From an uncultured Aquimarina sp. (lineage in GTDB: Bacteria > Bacteroidota > Bacteroidia > Flavobacteriales > Flavobacteriaceae): a stretch of DNA of 54,432 nucleotides. Shown here piece after piece: positions 26,357 through 36,016 of the stretch. The number at the start of each line of letters is the position of its first letter. Positions within the stretch are counted from its first letter, which is position 1. The stretch is from contig CALFCI010000124.1 of the NCBI GenBank assembly GCA_937951135.1, positions 1 to 54,432 on the forward strand. Direction: 5' to 3'. The notes under the pieces are model-generated. The model did no database searches. It was not told where the DNA came from and saw nothing but the letters and a program-made list of their open reading frames with translations. Made by a program: the position numbers and the translations under genes.

Positions 26357-27784
26357 TTACAGTTGTGATACTCTTAGTGTATTCACCATCCCTTTATCAA
26401 TAATTGGCATAGCAGCTAGATTAATTACCATATCTCCTTTAGCTCCATAGCCTAGTTTTGCAGCGATACTATTAATATCTTCTACCGTTTCATCGGTACT
26501 TACATATTTATCATAGAAAACGGCTGTCACACCCCATAACAAATTCAATTGAGTAAGTATTCTACGATTGCTAGTAAATACTAATACAGGTGCTTTAGGT
26601 CTCCATGCAGAGATCTGAAAAGCAGTATATCCACTATTGGTTAATGTACAAATAGCTTTAGCTTCAATATCATTGGCCATTAATGCCGCATGATAACAAA
26701 TAGATTTTGTAATAAATCTATTGGTACGGATATGTGGTGGGTTTTGTGGTACTTGAATTAAAGGAGAATCTTCTACGCTTCGAATGATTTTTGACATCGT
26801 TTCAATAACCTCTACAGGATATTTTCCTACAGATGTTTCTCCAGACAACATTACAGCATCTGCACCATCCATTACAGAATTGGCAACATCATTTACCTCT
26901 GCACGCGTTGGTGTAAGACTATCGATCATAGTCTCCATCATTTGCGTAGCAATAATAACTGGGATTCTTGCTGTTTTTGCTTTTAAGACTAATTGCTTTT
27001 GGATTAATGGTACTTCTTCTGCAGGAACTTCAACTCCTAAATCTCCTCGAGCAACCATTAAACCATCACAATATGCGATGATTTTATCAATATTTTCTAC
27101 CCCTTCAGGTTTTTCTATTTTAGCAACAATAGGAATTTTGTACTCACTATGCTCCTTAATCAAATCTTGCAATTCAATTAAATCTTTAGCGAATCTTACA
27201 AAAGATAAAGCGATCCAGTCTACTTGTTGTTCACATGCAAAAATGGCATCTTTTACATCCTTTTCTGTTAATGCGGGTAAAGAGATGTTTGTATTTGGAA
27301 GATTTACTCCTTTTTTAGATTTCAAAGGACCACCTTGGATTACTTTAGTGACTACGGTGTCTTTACTATTAGAAGATAGAACTTCAAACATTAATTTCCC
27401 GTCATCAAGCAATATTTTTTCTCCTGCTTTTACGTCTTTAGGAAAACTTTCGTAATTCATATAAGCACGTTCAGCAGTCCCTTCAAAAGGTTCTCCTGTT
27501 ACAAATTCAATAGTGTCTCCAGGGTTTACAACAACACCTTCTTTCATAACACCAACCCTTAATTTTGGACCCTGTAAATCTCCTAATATGGATGCATTAA
27601 AACCAAATTCATGGCTGAGCTCTCGAATAAATTGAATTCGTTCCTTTACATCATCGTAATCTGCATGGGAGAAGTTAATCCTAAAAACGTTTACGCCCGC
27701 TTCAAGCATTTTTTTAAGCACTTCTTTAGAGCTAGTTGCAGGGCCTAATGTTGCAACTATTTTAGTTTTTTTACTTTTTGGCAT
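26357..27784 (-). CDS. pyk: pyruvate kinase
   Basis: 475 aa. Converts phosphoenolpyruvate and ADP to pyruvate and ATP, the last step of glycolysis. Signatures: TKIVATLGPATSS at the N-terminus, IVAKIEKPEGVENIDKI with the catalytic Lys, VARGDLGVEVP, and MLSGETSVGKYP. Last gene of the acpP-fabF-rnc-IPExxxVDY-pyk run; its ATG overlaps the end of the preceding gene at 27784. Confidence 0.98.
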   Translation of the reverse strand: MPKSKKTKIVATLGPATSSKEVLKKMLEAGVNVFRINFSHADYDDVKERIQFIRELSHEFGFNASILGDLQGPKLRVGVMKEGVVVNPGDTIEFVTGEPFEGTAERAYMNYESFPKDVKAGEKILLDDGKLMFEVLSSNSKDTVVTKVIQGGPLKSKKGVNLPNTNISLPALTEKDVKDAIFACEQQVDWIALSFVRFAKDLIELQDLIKEHSEYKIPIVAKIEKPEGVENIDKIIAYCDGLMVARGDLGVEVPAEEVPLIQKQLVLKAKTARIPVIIATQMMETMIDSLTPTRAEVNDVANSVMDGADAVMLSGETSVGKYPVEVIETMSKIIRSVEDSPLIQVPQNPPHIRTNRFITKSICYHAALMANDIEAKAICTLTNSGYTAFQISAWRPKAPVLVFTSNRRILTQLNLLWGVTAVFYDKYVSTDETVEDINSIAAKLGYGAKGDMVINLAAMPIIDKGMVNTLRVSQL

Positions 27785-28272
27785 TATTCAAGTATTAAAT
27801 TATTCTTTGATTTAAGTTGTGTATGTGTAACGGTATGTGCCGTAATAACTTGTGGAATTGTTTGTAATGTATTCAGTAAGGGTATACAGGAGAAATGAAG
27901 TGACTCGGTTTCTATTTTAAGAAAATAATCCACTTTTTTCAATTCTGGTATTAAGTATTTGACGTCATATACATCGGTTGTATTTGAAAATAACCCTTCT
28001 GAAAGTATGGCATTTGATTTTTGTTTTGTTTTAAATTTGTTTCCTAAAAGACTATACGTGTGGTATCTAAAATCATCTTCATATTGATACAATGGAAATG
28101 TTCCAATGCCATCATCATACCTGAAATTAATGTCTTCTTTTGTTCTGAAAAGTTGTAATCTTAAATGTTTATTCAACACAAAAGCTAATTTATAAGAAGC
28201 TAATGAACAGTGTATGGCGATCAATTCGTAATCATCATCTAGTGATTCCAGTATTAATCGTTGAACAGCCAT
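27784..28272 (-). CDS. IPExxxVDY family protein
   Basis: 162 aa. Recognised from the name-giving motif IPELKKVDYFLKIE near residues 110-123. A small cytosolic Bacteroidota protein of unknown function, almost always found between rnc and pyk, as here. Its stop overlaps the pyk start by one base, so translational coupling with pyk is likely. 242 bp separate it from rnc, leaving room for its own promoter. Confidence 0.9.
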   Translation of the reverse strand: MAVQRLILESLDDDYELIAIHCSLASYKLAFVLNKHLRLQLFRTKEDINFRYDDGIGTFPLYQYEDDFRYHTYSLLGNKFKTKQKSNAILSEGLFSNTTDVYDVKYLIPELKKVDYFLKIETESLHFSCIPLLNTLQTIPQVITAHTVTHTQLKSKNNLILE

Positions 28273-28514
28273 ATTAGGATACAGTTTTCAAAATTAACTC
28301 GAAATATACAAATAAATTTGGCTACGGAGTTTAAATTATGCGTAGACTTGTAATCTTTTGAGTATTTGTCATTTTTTCCATAAAGGATTACGGAATTGAT
28401 AAAATATGGTGCATCTTTCCATTTGAACTCCCTGTGACAAATTAATTTTTTGGCTGTCGTTTTTTTTAGAATCAAGACTAAAAAACGATATAGTATTACT
28501 TGTGATTCTAGGAG

Positions 28515-29249
28515 TTATGGTTTTATTTTTGCTTGAAAAGCAAAGTAAGCACGTTTAGAAGCTTTCTCTTCGGCTTTTTTCTTTGATGTTGCTCTGGCTT
28601 TTCCTACTACTTTATCATCGATCCAAAGTTTTACTGCAAAATGTTTCATTTCATCTTTGCCAGTATCTTCATACATTTCATAATTAAAAATCTTTTTTTC
28701 TTTCTGGCACCATTCAATCAATAAGCTTTTGTAACTAATCACTTGTCCTTCTAAACTTTCAATATCTACATAAGGATCAATTACAGCTTCTTTGATAAAA
28801 CGCTCGCAATATCCATATCCTCGATCCAGATAGATAGCTCCAACCAATGCTTCAAAAAGATTGCCATGAATGTTAATCCCAAATTGTGATTTGGTAATGT
28901 TGGTTTTTACTAAAGCTATTAATTTTAGATCTTTTCCTAATTCATTTAAGTGTTTCCTACTGACTACTTTGGCTCTCATTTTGGTAAGATAACCTTCGTT
29001 TCCTTCAGGAACTTCTTTAAATAAATGAGAAGCAATAATACTACTTAGCATTGCATCTCCCAAAAACTCTAAGCGCTCATAATTTAATGCATTTCCTTTT
29101 TTGTCTTTCAAATTGAGAGAACGATGGGTAAATGCCTTCTCGTAATGTGCTATGTTTTTAGGCTTAAATCCAAGAATTTTATTGATTTTTACAAAAAAAT
29201 TCCCGTTCTTCTCAGAGCGGGAATTTAATATGTTTCGAATAATATTCAT
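28515..29249 (-). CDS. rnc: ribonuclease III
   Basis: 244 aa double-strand-specific endonuclease that processes rRNA precursors. The catalytic signature is ERLEFLGDAMLS, with the second acidic cluster in NLFEALVGAIYLDRG. The C-terminal dsRNA-binding domain ends KVVGKARATSKKKAEEKASK. It begins 2 bp after the fabF stop, so it is coupled to fabF. Confidence 0.97.
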   Translation of the reverse strand: MNIIRNILNSRSEKNGNFFVKINKILGFKPKNIAHYEKAFTHRSLNLKDKKGNALNYERLEFLGDAMLSSIIASHLFKEVPEGNEGYLTKMRAKVVSRKHLNELGKDLKLIALVKTNITKSQFGINIHGNLFEALVGAIYLDRGYGYCERFIKEAVIDPYVDIESLEGQVISYKSLLIEWCQKEKKIFNYEMYEDTGKDEMKHFAVKLWIDDKVVGKARATSKKKAEEKASKRAYFAFQAKIKP

Positions 29250-29250
29250 T

Positions 29251-30504
29251 TTATTCGTCTAGTTTCTTAAATAATACACATGCATTATGACCTCCGAAGC
29301 CAAAAGTATTACTCATCGCGTACTTAATCTCTCGTTTTTGCGCTTTGTTTAGTGTCAAATTCAACGAAGGATCTATGCTTTCATCTACCGTAGTATGATT
29401 AATTGTAGGCGGCACAATTCCGTGTTCCATTGCTAAAATCGAAGCAATAGCTTCTATCGCTCCGGCAGCACCTAATAAGTGGCCTGTCATAGATTTTGTT
29501 GAATTGATATTGATATTAGGCGCATGATCTCCAAAAACTTTAGTAATTGCTTTCAATTCTGCGACATCTCCTAGGGGTGTTGAAGTACCATGAGTATTGA
29601 TTGCATCTACGTCTTCTGGTTTGATCCCAGCATCTTGTAAACAATTTAGCATTACGCGTTCCACGCCGATACCTTCAGGATGTGGAGCTGTCATGTGATA
29701 TGCATCACTAGACATTCCTCCCCCTACAACTTCAGCATAGATTTTAGCACCACGTGCCTTAGCATGTTCATACTCTTCAAGAATTAATGCCCCTCCCCCT
29801 TCTCCTAATACAAAACCATCTCTGGTTGCATCAAAGGGTCTGGAAGCTGTTTCTGGACTTTCATTTCTTGTGGATAAGGCATGCATAGCATTAAACCCTC
29901 CCATACCAGCGATAGTTACTGCAGCTTCACTTCCTCCAGTCACAATCATGTCGCAATGGCCTAAACGAATGTAGGTAAATGCGTCAATCATAGCATTGGC
30001 AGAAGATGCACAGGCAGAAACAGTGGTATAATTAGGCCCCATAAAACCATTTCGAATCGAAATATGACCCGGAGCAATGTCCGCAATCATTTTCGGAATA
30101 AAGAAAGGATTGAAACGAGGCGTACCATCACCGGCGGCATAATTAAGAACTTCTTGTTGAAAAGTCTCAATACCTCCAATTCCAGCACCCCAAATCACTC
30201 CAATTCTAAATTTATCTACAGTAGCCAAATCAATGGCAGCATCTTTTATCGCTTCTTCTGAAGCAACAATAGCAAATTGTGCAAACTTATCTAGTTTTCG
30301 AGCTTCCTTTCGATCAAAATAATCAATTGGGTTGTAATTCTTTACTTCGCAAGCAAATTTAGTCTTGAATTTTTCGGCATCATAATGCGTAACAGGGGCA
30401 CATCCGCTCTTTCCAGTGCGCAGTGCTTCCCAATATTCTTCTATAGTGTTGCCGATAGGTGTTAAAGCACCTAGCCCGGTGACTACAACTCGCTTAAGAT
30501 TCAT
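29251..30504 (-). CDS. fabF: beta-ketoacyl-ACP synthase II
   Basis: 417 aa. Elongates acyl-ACP with malonyl-ACP in type II fatty-acid synthesis. Cys-His-His active site: Cys165 in TVSACASSANAMIDA, His in NTHGTSTPLGD, and His in SMTGHLLGAAG. It sits between acpP and rnc, the usual order. A second, more divergent synthase is at 43126-44286 beside the biotin genes. Confidence 0.97.
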   Translation of the reverse strand: MNLKRVVVTGLGALTPIGNTIEEYWEALRTGKSGCAPVTHYDAEKFKTKFACEVKNYNPIDYFDRKEARKLDKFAQFAIVASEEAIKDAAIDLATVDKFRIGVIWGAGIGGIETFQQEVLNYAAGDGTPRFNPFFIPKMIADIAPGHISIRNGFMGPNYTTVSACASSANAMIDAFTYIRLGHCDMIVTGGSEAAVTIAGMGGFNAMHALSTRNESPETASRPFDATRDGFVLGEGGGALILEEYEHAKARGAKIYAEVVGGGMSSDAYHMTAPHPEGIGVERVMLNCLQDAGIKPEDVDAINTHGTSTPLGDVAELKAITKVFGDHAPNININSTKSMTGHLLGAAGAIEAIASILAMEHGIVPPTINHTTVDESIDPSLNLTLNKAQKREIKYAMSNTFGFGGHNACVLFKKLDE

Positions 30505-30521
30505 AGTGTGTGTGAAGTTAT

Positions 30522-30755
30522 TTATTTTGCTTCTTCAATATAAGATATCGCTTGACCTACTGTAGCAATGCTTTCAGCTTGGTCATCTGGAATCTGAATA
30601 TCAAATTCTTTTTCGAATTCCATAATCAACTCTACAGTGTCTAAGGAATCAGCGCCTAAATCGTTAGTGAAGCTTGCTTCTGTTACTACTTCGTTTTCGA
30701 CTACTCCTAGTTTGTCAACGATTATCGCTTTTACTCTTGATGCAATGTCTGACAT
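30522..30755 (-). CDS. acpP: acyl carrier protein
   Basis: 77 aa acidic four-helix protein. Phosphopantetheine attaches to Ser37 in [11 protein letters not shown]. Carries fatty-acyl intermediates for fabF, 17 bp downstream. Probably the substrate of the phosphopantetheinyl transferase at 2775-3416. Confidence 0.97.
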   Translation of the reverse strand: MSDIASRVKAIIVDKLGVVENEVVTEASFTNDLGADSLDTVELIMEFEKEFDIQIPDDQAESIATVGQAISYIEEAK

Positions 30756-31222
30756 AATATTTTAAATTTAATTTTTAAATTAGGGGGCAAAAATAAAAAA
30801 CTTTATTTTAAATCCCCACAATCCAATAGAAATGTGTGTTTTATTTTGTCAAAAATATGGAAGTTATTGATTTTAGCTACCTTTAAAAGGAAATATTATA
30901 TATATTTCTTTTATTTCTTAACAATAATACAAACCTATTTACTGGTTTTGTTGTGGAAAATACTAAAAAAATTAAGATTAAGCACCTTATATTGCATTCT
31001 AATATAATATATGGGTGAATATGATATAGCAAGTTGTTGTATAGAAACGAGATACTATAGGATGCTTGTATATATCTATAATTTTTTATAGTCTTAGTGT
31101 TGTATACTATGGATATGAGAATTAACTTGCTTCATTATTTTGGCGCATTTTATATTGAATTCAGTTAGAATTTAAGATAAAAGGAAAGGAATAATCAATA
31201 ACACACACAAGTAATCTAGGAT
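30756..31222. other. divergent promoter region between acpP and purN
   Basis: 467 bp, strongly AT-rich, without a gene. On the minus strand 30795-30788 reads TATTTTTG, a good -7 match for acpP with a leader of ~25-30 nt. I see no clear purN promoter and no riboswitch-like structure. Confidence 0.5.
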
Positions 31223-31798
31223 ATGAAACGTATTATAATATTTGCCTCTGGGTCTGGTACTAATGCAGAAAATATTATCAAATATTTTCAAAAACGCAAA
31301 AATGCAGTAGTTACTCATGTTTTTTCAAACAATAGAGAAGCAAAAGCATTGAAACGTGCCCATGCATTAAAAGTAAAAGCGTTACATTTTGATCGATCAG
31401 CGCTTTATGATTCTAATGAAGTACTAAACATTTTAAAAGACGCAGCACCGGATATTATTATTCTAGCGGGATTTTTATGGCGATTTCCTGAAAAAATCAC
31501 CTCATTTTTTTCAAATAAAGTGATTAATATTCACCCAGCATTATTGCCTAAATATGGTGGAAAAGGAATGTATGGACATCATGTGCACCAAGCTGTGATC
31601 GAAAATAAAGAAAGAGAGAGTGGAATAACCATTCATTATGTAAATGATCGCTATGATGAAGGTGCAATTATATTTCAAGCAAAAATAACAATCCCTGATG
31701 AGAGCTCTGCTAAAAATCTTGCCGCAGCAATTCACCAATTAGAGCACAAACATTTCCCTATAATTATTGAAAAATTGCTATTTGCTGGTGAAGATTAG
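31223..31798 (+). CDS. purN: phosphoribosylglycinamide formyltransferase
   Basis: 191 aa. Formylates GAR using 10-formyl-tetrahydrofolate in purine synthesis. Features: the phosphate loop FASGSGTNAENII (residues 7-19), catalytic Asn102 and His104 in INIHPALLPKYGG, and Asp145 in DRYDEGAIIFQ. It opens a co-directional run that ends with another folate enzyme, 5-FCL (34880-35443). Confidence 0.96.
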   Translation: MKRIIIFASGSGTNAENIIKYFQKRKNAVVTHVFSNNREAKALKRAHALKVKALHFDRSALYDSNEVLNILKDAAPDIIILAGFLWRFPEKITSFFSNKVINIHPALLPKYGGKGMYGHHVHQAVIENKERESGITIHYVNDRYDEGAIIFQAKITIPDESSAKNLAAAIHQLEHKHFPIIIEKLLFAGED

Positions 31799-31817
31799 CC
31801 GAGTAGTAAACTAAAAT

Positions 31818-32453
31818 ATGGCAAAAAAAGGAAAATTTTATGTAGTTTGGGAAGGGCATCGTCCTGGTATTTATAACAAATGGAAGGATTGCCAAGCTTC
31901 AGTAAAGGGGTATACCAATGCTAAATTCAAGTCTTTTGAAACCTTTGCTATGGCAAAAAAAGCATTTAATGGAAATTATGATGACTTTAAAGGGAAGAGT
32001 ACTCCTAAGCCTTCTTTGTCCCCAGAAAAATTAGCCAGTATTGGGCAACCCAATTTGTATTCTATAGCGGTAGATGCTGCTTCTAGTGGTAATCCTGGTA
32101 AAATGGAATATCGCGGTGTACATACACAAACCAAAAAACAATTGTTCCATCAAGGGCCTTTTTTACAAGGAACCAATAATATTGGTGAATTTTTGGCACT
32201 GGTTCATGGATTAGCGTATCTCAAAAAACAAAAAAGTGATCTTATTTTGTACACAGATTCTAAAATTGCAATGGGCTGGATACAACAAAAAAAATGCAAA
32301 ACGAATTTAAAGCCAAGTGCTAAAAATAAACCCGTATTTGATCTTATTGAAAGAGCAGTATTGTGGCTTCAACAAAACACGTATACGACTACCATTGTAA
32401 AGTGGGAAACCAAAGCTTGGGGTGAGATACCAGCAGATTTTGGAAGGAAATAA
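31818..32453 (+). CDS. ribonuclease H with N-terminal viroplasmin domain
   Basis: 211 aa. The N-terminal RNA:DNA-hybrid-binding (viroplasmin/HBD) domain is GKFYVVWEGHRPGIYNKW with SFETFAMAKKAF (residues 6-50). The C-terminal RNase H domain has the acidic residues Asp86 (AVDAASSGNPG), Glu124 (NIGEFLALVHG), Asp147 (LYTDSKIA) and Asp207. Degrades RNA in RNA:DNA hybrids. Bacteroidota often use this form as their RNase HI. Confidence 0.93.
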   Translation: MAKKGKFYVVWEGHRPGIYNKWKDCQASVKGYTNAKFKSFETFAMAKKAFNGNYDDFKGKSTPKPSLSPEKLASIGQPNLYSIAVDAASSGNPGKMEYRGVHTQTKKQLFHQGPFLQGTNNIGEFLALVHGLAYLKKQKSDLILYTDSKIAMGWIQQKKCKTNLKPSAKNKPVFDLIERAVLWLQQNTYTTTIVKWETKAWGEIPADFGRK

Positions 32454-32612
32454 ATGCTAAATATCATAATATAAAGGTGTTTATTCGCCTTTTTACATAA
32501 AAATACAGAAGTCCTTTTATAGATACAGTAATACCTAACTAATAACACCAAAAATAAGAGGCTACTCACTATTTTTCTTTACTTTAGTGCTTTAGGATCA
32601 ATACTATATTTT

Positions 32613-33044
32613 TTGAAAACACAAAAAACTATAATTGGTAAAACAGACAAGGTAGATTTTCCTAAATTGTCACTATATGCTATTGATGTAAAAATCGATA
32701 CAGGAGCATATACCTCTGCTATTCATTGTAAAAACATTGAAGAAATAGATTCAAAATTATATTGTCGTTTTTTAGATGTTAATCATCCACAATACACCAA
32801 AAAAAAACATTGTTTTGATGTCTATAATATTACTTCAGTCCGCAGTAGTAATGGTGAAGTACAGCTGCGGTATACCGTACATACCGAAATTTTAATTTTT
32901 AATAAAATACATACGATAACGTTAAGTTTATCGGCTAGGGATGATATGCGATTTCCAGTATTGATTGGCCGCAAATTCTTAAACGGAAAATTTATCGTAG
33001 ACCCTCAGTTAGAAAACCAATCTTATACCGCTATATCAAAATGA
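32613..33044 (+). CDS. RimB-like retropepsin-fold protease ('ATP-dependent zinc protease' family)
   Basis: 143 aa. It starts at a TTG at 32613: no ATG or GTG lies in frame before the conserved [13 protein letters not shown] start. The aspartic-protease-like triad is Asp29-Thr30-Gly31 in [13 protein letters not shown]. The family is often annotated as a zinc protease and is linked to rimK; it overlaps rimK by 4 bp here. In Pseudomonas the related RimB works with RimK on ribosomal protein S6 tails. Here that partnership is inferred from the fused-like gene order. Confidence 0.88.
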   Translation: MKTQKTIIGKTDKVDFPKLSLYAIDVKIDTGAYTSAIHCKNIEEIDSKLYCRFLDVNHPQYTKKKHCFDVYNITSVRSSNGEVQLRYTVHTEILIFNKIHTITLSLSARDDMRFPVLIGRKFLNGKFIVDPQLENQSYTAISK

Positions 33045-33913
33045 ATATTAAAATATTATCGCGTAGCGCGAGCCTCTATTCTACAAATGCACTTGTACAA
33101 GCTGGGATAAAGCGAAAACACAATGTACAGGTTATTGATCCTTTAAATTGTGACATTGTCATTGAAAAACGAAACCCAGAAATCTATTATAAAGGAAAAA
33201 AATTAGAACATATAGATGCGGTAATTCCAAGAATAGGATCATCTATTACTTTTTATGGCACAGCTGTGGTACGCCAGTTTGAAATGATGAATGTGTTTAC
33301 TACAGTAAGCTCACAGGCTTTAATTGAATCTCGAGATAAATTAAGAAGTTTACAACGTTTATCAAAAGCAGGCATAGGACTTCCTAAAACAATTTTCACT
33401 AACTATTCTAAAAATGTATCTGAAGTTGTTGCACATGTTGGTGGCGCGCCACTAATTATTAAATTATTAGAAGGAACGCAAGGGCTAGGTGTGGTTTTGG
33501 CAGAAACTCAAAATGCAGCAGAATCTGTAATCGAAGCGTTTAATGGATTGCAAGCTAGAGTTATTGTTCAAGAATATATTAAGGAAGCAAAAGGAGCAGA
33601 TATTCGTGCTTTTGTGGTTGACGGACAAGTAGTTGGCGCAATGAAAAGACAAGGAAAAGAAGGAGAGTTTAGGTCAAATTTACATCGTGGTGGTTCGGCC
33701 AAGGTTATAACACTTAGTGATGAAGAAGAAAATGCGGCGATAAAAGCTGTTAAAGCAATGAAATTGGGTGTAGCGGGAGTTGATATGCTGCAAAGTGAGC
33801 GAGGGCCACTTATTTTAGAAGTAAACTCTTCACCGGGACTAGAGGGAATAGAAACTGCAACTGGAAGTGACATTGCAAGAACAATCATACGCTATATAGA
33901 AAGAAGTTTATAA
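33041..33913 (+). CDS. rimK: RimK-family ATP-grasp ligase (ribosomal protein S6 glutamate ligase-like)
   Basis: 290 aa. Adds glutamate residues to the C-terminus of S6 in the founding member. N-terminal Rossmann-like domain (1-95) and ATP-grasp domain (~95-290) with [38 protein letters not shown], and the Mg-binding end [14 protein letters not shown]. All ATP-grasp residues look intact. It shares start/stop overlaps with both neighbours, so the three proteins should be made in balance. Confidence 0.94.
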   Translation: MNIKILSRSASLYSTNALVQAGIKRKHNVQVIDPLNCDIVIEKRNPEIYYKGKKLEHIDAVIPRIGSSITFYGTAVVRQFEMMNVFTTVSSQALIESRDKLRSLQRLSKAGIGLPKTIFTNYSKNVSEVVAHVGGAPLIIKLLEGTQGLGVVLAETQNAAESVIEAFNGLQARVIVQEYIKEAKGADIRAFVVDGQVVGAMKRQGKEGEFRSNLHRGGSAKVITLSDEEENAAIKAVKAMKLGVAGVDMLQSERGPLILEVNSSPGLEGIETATGSDIARTIIRYIERSL

Positions 33914-34887
33914 TGCCAACTACAAAAAATATATTGACAATTCTCGGGCAAGAAATAATGCCCGGAAAAAGCACAACGATTAATTTTAATATTGCCAAAT
34001 TATACACCGCTACCAAAATAGAGATTCCTATAATCATTGAGCGGTCTAAACTTCCTGGACCAATCGTATTAATTACTGCGGGTATTCATGGTGATGAAGT
34101 GACTGGAGTAGAAATTGTGAGACAAATCATAGCTAAAAAAATTAATAAACCGCTCCGAGGGAGTATTATATGTATTCCGGTTTTGAATGTATTTGGATTT
34201 TTGAGCATGAATCGGTTTTTTCCTGATGGAAGGGATTTAAATCGAATGTTTCCGGGGACTAAGAATGGATCATTAGCAAGTCGTTTTGCGTATCAGTTTA
34301 CAAATGAAATTTTACCTATAGCCGATATTTGTTTGGATTTTCATACCGGAGGAGCAAGTCGTTTCAACGCCCCACATATTCGTGTAGATGCAAAAAATAC
34401 TAAGATGTTGGCATTGGCAAAAGTATTTAATGCACCTTTTACGTTAATGACAAAATTAGTGCCCGGCTCATATCGTGCTACTTGTGCCAAAAAAGAAATT
34501 GATATATTATTGTTTGAAGGAGGAAAATCAAAAAGTAATACGAAAGAGATTGCAAAGGAAGGGGTTGAAGGAACAAAGCGAGTCTTAAAAAATTTAGAAA
34601 TGCTCCCTGAAACAATATATAGTATTGCTCCAAACGATAGTACCATTGTAGTGCAAAAAAGTACTTGGGTGCGTGCCAAGTATAGTGGCTTATTACATGT
34701 TAAAGTTTCCTATGGCAAGGCAGTGATTAAAGGGGAGCAATTAGCAACAATAACAGATCCTTATGGAAAAATGAGGCATCTGGTAAAAGCTAAAAACGAT
34801 GGTTATATCATTAATGTGAATGAAGCACCTATTGTGTATAAAGGAGATGCAATATTTCATATTTCAACACTACATTTAGATGAATAA
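33913..34887 (+). CDS. succinylglutamate desuccinylase/aspartoacylase family zinc hydrolase
   Basis: 324 aa of the AstE/AspA (M14-like) family. Zinc ligands are in TAGIHGDEVTG (His59, Glu62) and DFHTGG. The C-terminal part (~230-320) has a lipoyl/biotinyl-like beta segment (GLLHVKVSYGKAVIKGEQL) seen in this subfamily. Its first base overlaps the last of rimK, and it overlaps the next gene by 8 bp. A role in removing or trimming the amino-acid tails made by RimK is plausible but unproven. Confidence 0.92.
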   Translation: MPTTKNILTILGQEIMPGKSTTINFNIAKLYTATKIEIPIIIERSKLPGPIVLITAGIHGDEVTGVEIVRQIIAKKINKPLRGSIICIPVLNVFGFLSMNRFFPDGRDLNRMFPGTKNGSLASRFAYQFTNEILPIADICLDFHTGGASRFNAPHIRVDAKNTKMLALAKVFNAPFTLMTKLVPGSYRATCAKKEIDILLFEGGKSKSNTKEIAKEGVEGTKRVLKNLEMLPETIYSIAPNDSTIVVQKSTWVRAKYSGLLHVKVSYGKAVIKGEQLATITDPYGKMRHLVKAKNDGYIINVNEAPIVYKGDAIFHISTLHLDE

Positions 34888-35443
34888 AACAACTTTACGC
34901 GCTCGATATAAAGCATTACGGGCTACATTAGATTCAAATGTGATAGAAGAGCAAAGCATGGCAATTGCTAATAACGCATTAACACTTCCGATATGGAAGC
35001 ATACGACCTATCATGTTTTCTTGCCAATTGTCAAACAACATGAGGTAGATACCGAGTTTATCCTTCATATCCTTCAAGGAAAAGATAAAAATATAGTGCT
35101 TTCTAAAAGTAATTTTGAGAACCACTCACTATCACATATTTTACTTACCGACTCGACAATACTGCAAACCAATGCATGGGGAATTCCAGAACCGACAGCT
35201 GGGATTCCCATAGGAGACGAAATAATTGATGTTGTTTTTATACCGCTATTAGCCTTTGACCATAGCGGGAATAGAGTAGGTTATGGAAAAGGATTTTACG
35301 ATCAGTTTTTAGCAAAATGTCGACCAAATACTCTTAAAATTGGATTGTCATTTTTCCTTGCGGAAGAAGAAATAGAAGGGATATTACCTACTGATATATC
35401 GTTGGATTATTGTATTACCCCTTCAAAAATATACAGCTTTTAA
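34880..35443 (+). CDS. 5-formyltetrahydrofolate cyclo-ligase
   Basis: 187 aa. Converts 5-formyl-THF to 5,10-methenyl-THF with ATP. Signature GNRVGYGKGFYDQFLAKC near residues 130-147, with PLLAFDHSG before it. The E. coli orthologue (ygfA/fau) is encoded next to the 6S RNA gene; a candidate structured RNA follows this gene here as well (35566-35712). Confidence 0.94.
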   Translation: MNKTTLRARYKALRATLDSNVIEEQSMAIANNALTLPIWKHTTYHVFLPIVKQHEVDTEFILHILQGKDKNIVLSKSNFENHSLSHILLTDSTILQTNAWGIPEPTAGIPIGDEIIDVVFIPLLAFDHSGNRVGYGKGFYDQFLAKCRPNTLKIGLSFFLAEEEIEGILPTDISLDYCITPSKIYSF

Positions 35444-35552
35444 CCATGGTCTTATTTTTAAATTAGGATTAAAAAATCCTTATGCTAGTACTAATCTGTT
35501 ATAAATGTTAATATTAACCAAATTTTAGTTAAAAAAATCTAAAAAAATAACA

Positions 35553-35560
35553 TATATTTG
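35553..35560 (+). promoter_or_regulatory. -7 promoter element for the candidate ncRNA (TATATTTG)
   Basis: TATATTTG is identical to the tRNA-Asp -7 element at 46711-46718 and matches TAnnTTTG. The -33 site is weak. It predicts a start near 35566. Confidence 0.65.
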
Positions 35561-35565
35561 TAGCG

Positions 35566-35712
35566 TTCTTAAGATATAATTTGGGAACACCTCGTATAGA
35601 ATTGAAACACCCATAATTGTATAGTTAAATTTTTTTGTGTTAAAATAAAAATACTCAACCGTTTCAATTCAAAACCCTCTGAAGATAGTAGTACTTCTAG
35701 AGGGTTTTTTTA
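35566..35712 (+). ncRNA. candidate structured small RNA, possibly 6S-like
   Basis: A self-contained transcription unit of ~147 nt: a consensus -7 site upstream, no ORF, and an intrinsic terminator at the end (AAACCCTCTGAAG 35672-35684 pairing with CTTC 35694-35697 and AGAGGGTTT 35699-35707, then a T-run). A perfect 10-bp stem, GAATTGAAAC (35599-35608) with GTTTCAATTC (35661-35670), encloses a ~52-nt AU-rich, mostly unpaired region. A long closed stem with a large open bubble, next to the 5-FCL gene, is the layout of 6S RNA in other bacteria. I cannot run a covariance model, so the identity is a hypothesis; a transcribed small RNA is more secure. Confidence 0.6.
35672..35712 (+). terminator. 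intrinsic terminator of the candidate small RNA
   Basis: Stem AAACCCTCT (35672-35680) with AGAGGGTTT (35699-35707), extended by GAAG/CTTC with one bulged T, followed by TTTTT. Confidence 0.85.
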
Positions 35713-35794
35713 TGGTATTTCTTCGTAAACTTAACCGATTAAAAGTAAAGCTTTTTGTATCCTACATTTTATTTAAACAAAAAATAGTATAAGC

Positions 35795-35876
35795 GTTAAC
35801 TCTCCGAGGCTTGTCTCGAAATGTAAAAAATAGATGTCCGCTGGATGCCTCATGAACTTGCCCAAAGGCAGTTGAC
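35795..35876 (+). repeat. dispersed repeat family 3, long form (copy B)
   Basis: Reads CTCCGAGGCTTGTCTCGAAA ... GGATGCCTCATGAACTTGCC ... GGCAGTTGAC, closely matching copy C at 41402-41502. The left CCACATTGTGG part is missing here. The rest of the 35713-36016 gap holds only AT-rich sequence and the lspA upstream region. Confidence 0.8.
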
Positions 35877-36016
35877 TTTCTATAGAATTTCAGAAAGTTG
35901 GTAAAATAAATACAGGATAATCAAATACTTATCTGAAAGATATCTAGAGTTTATTAGCATAAAATACTATTTTTGTTCTTTACATATTAAAATTCATCTA
36001 TATAGTTTAGTATTCT

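Noticed and set aside
28254..28475. 73-codon frame between rnc and the IPExxxVDY gene
   Set aside because: No recognisable motif or signal; the composition looks like AT-rich intergenic sequence and it overlaps the start of the next gene.
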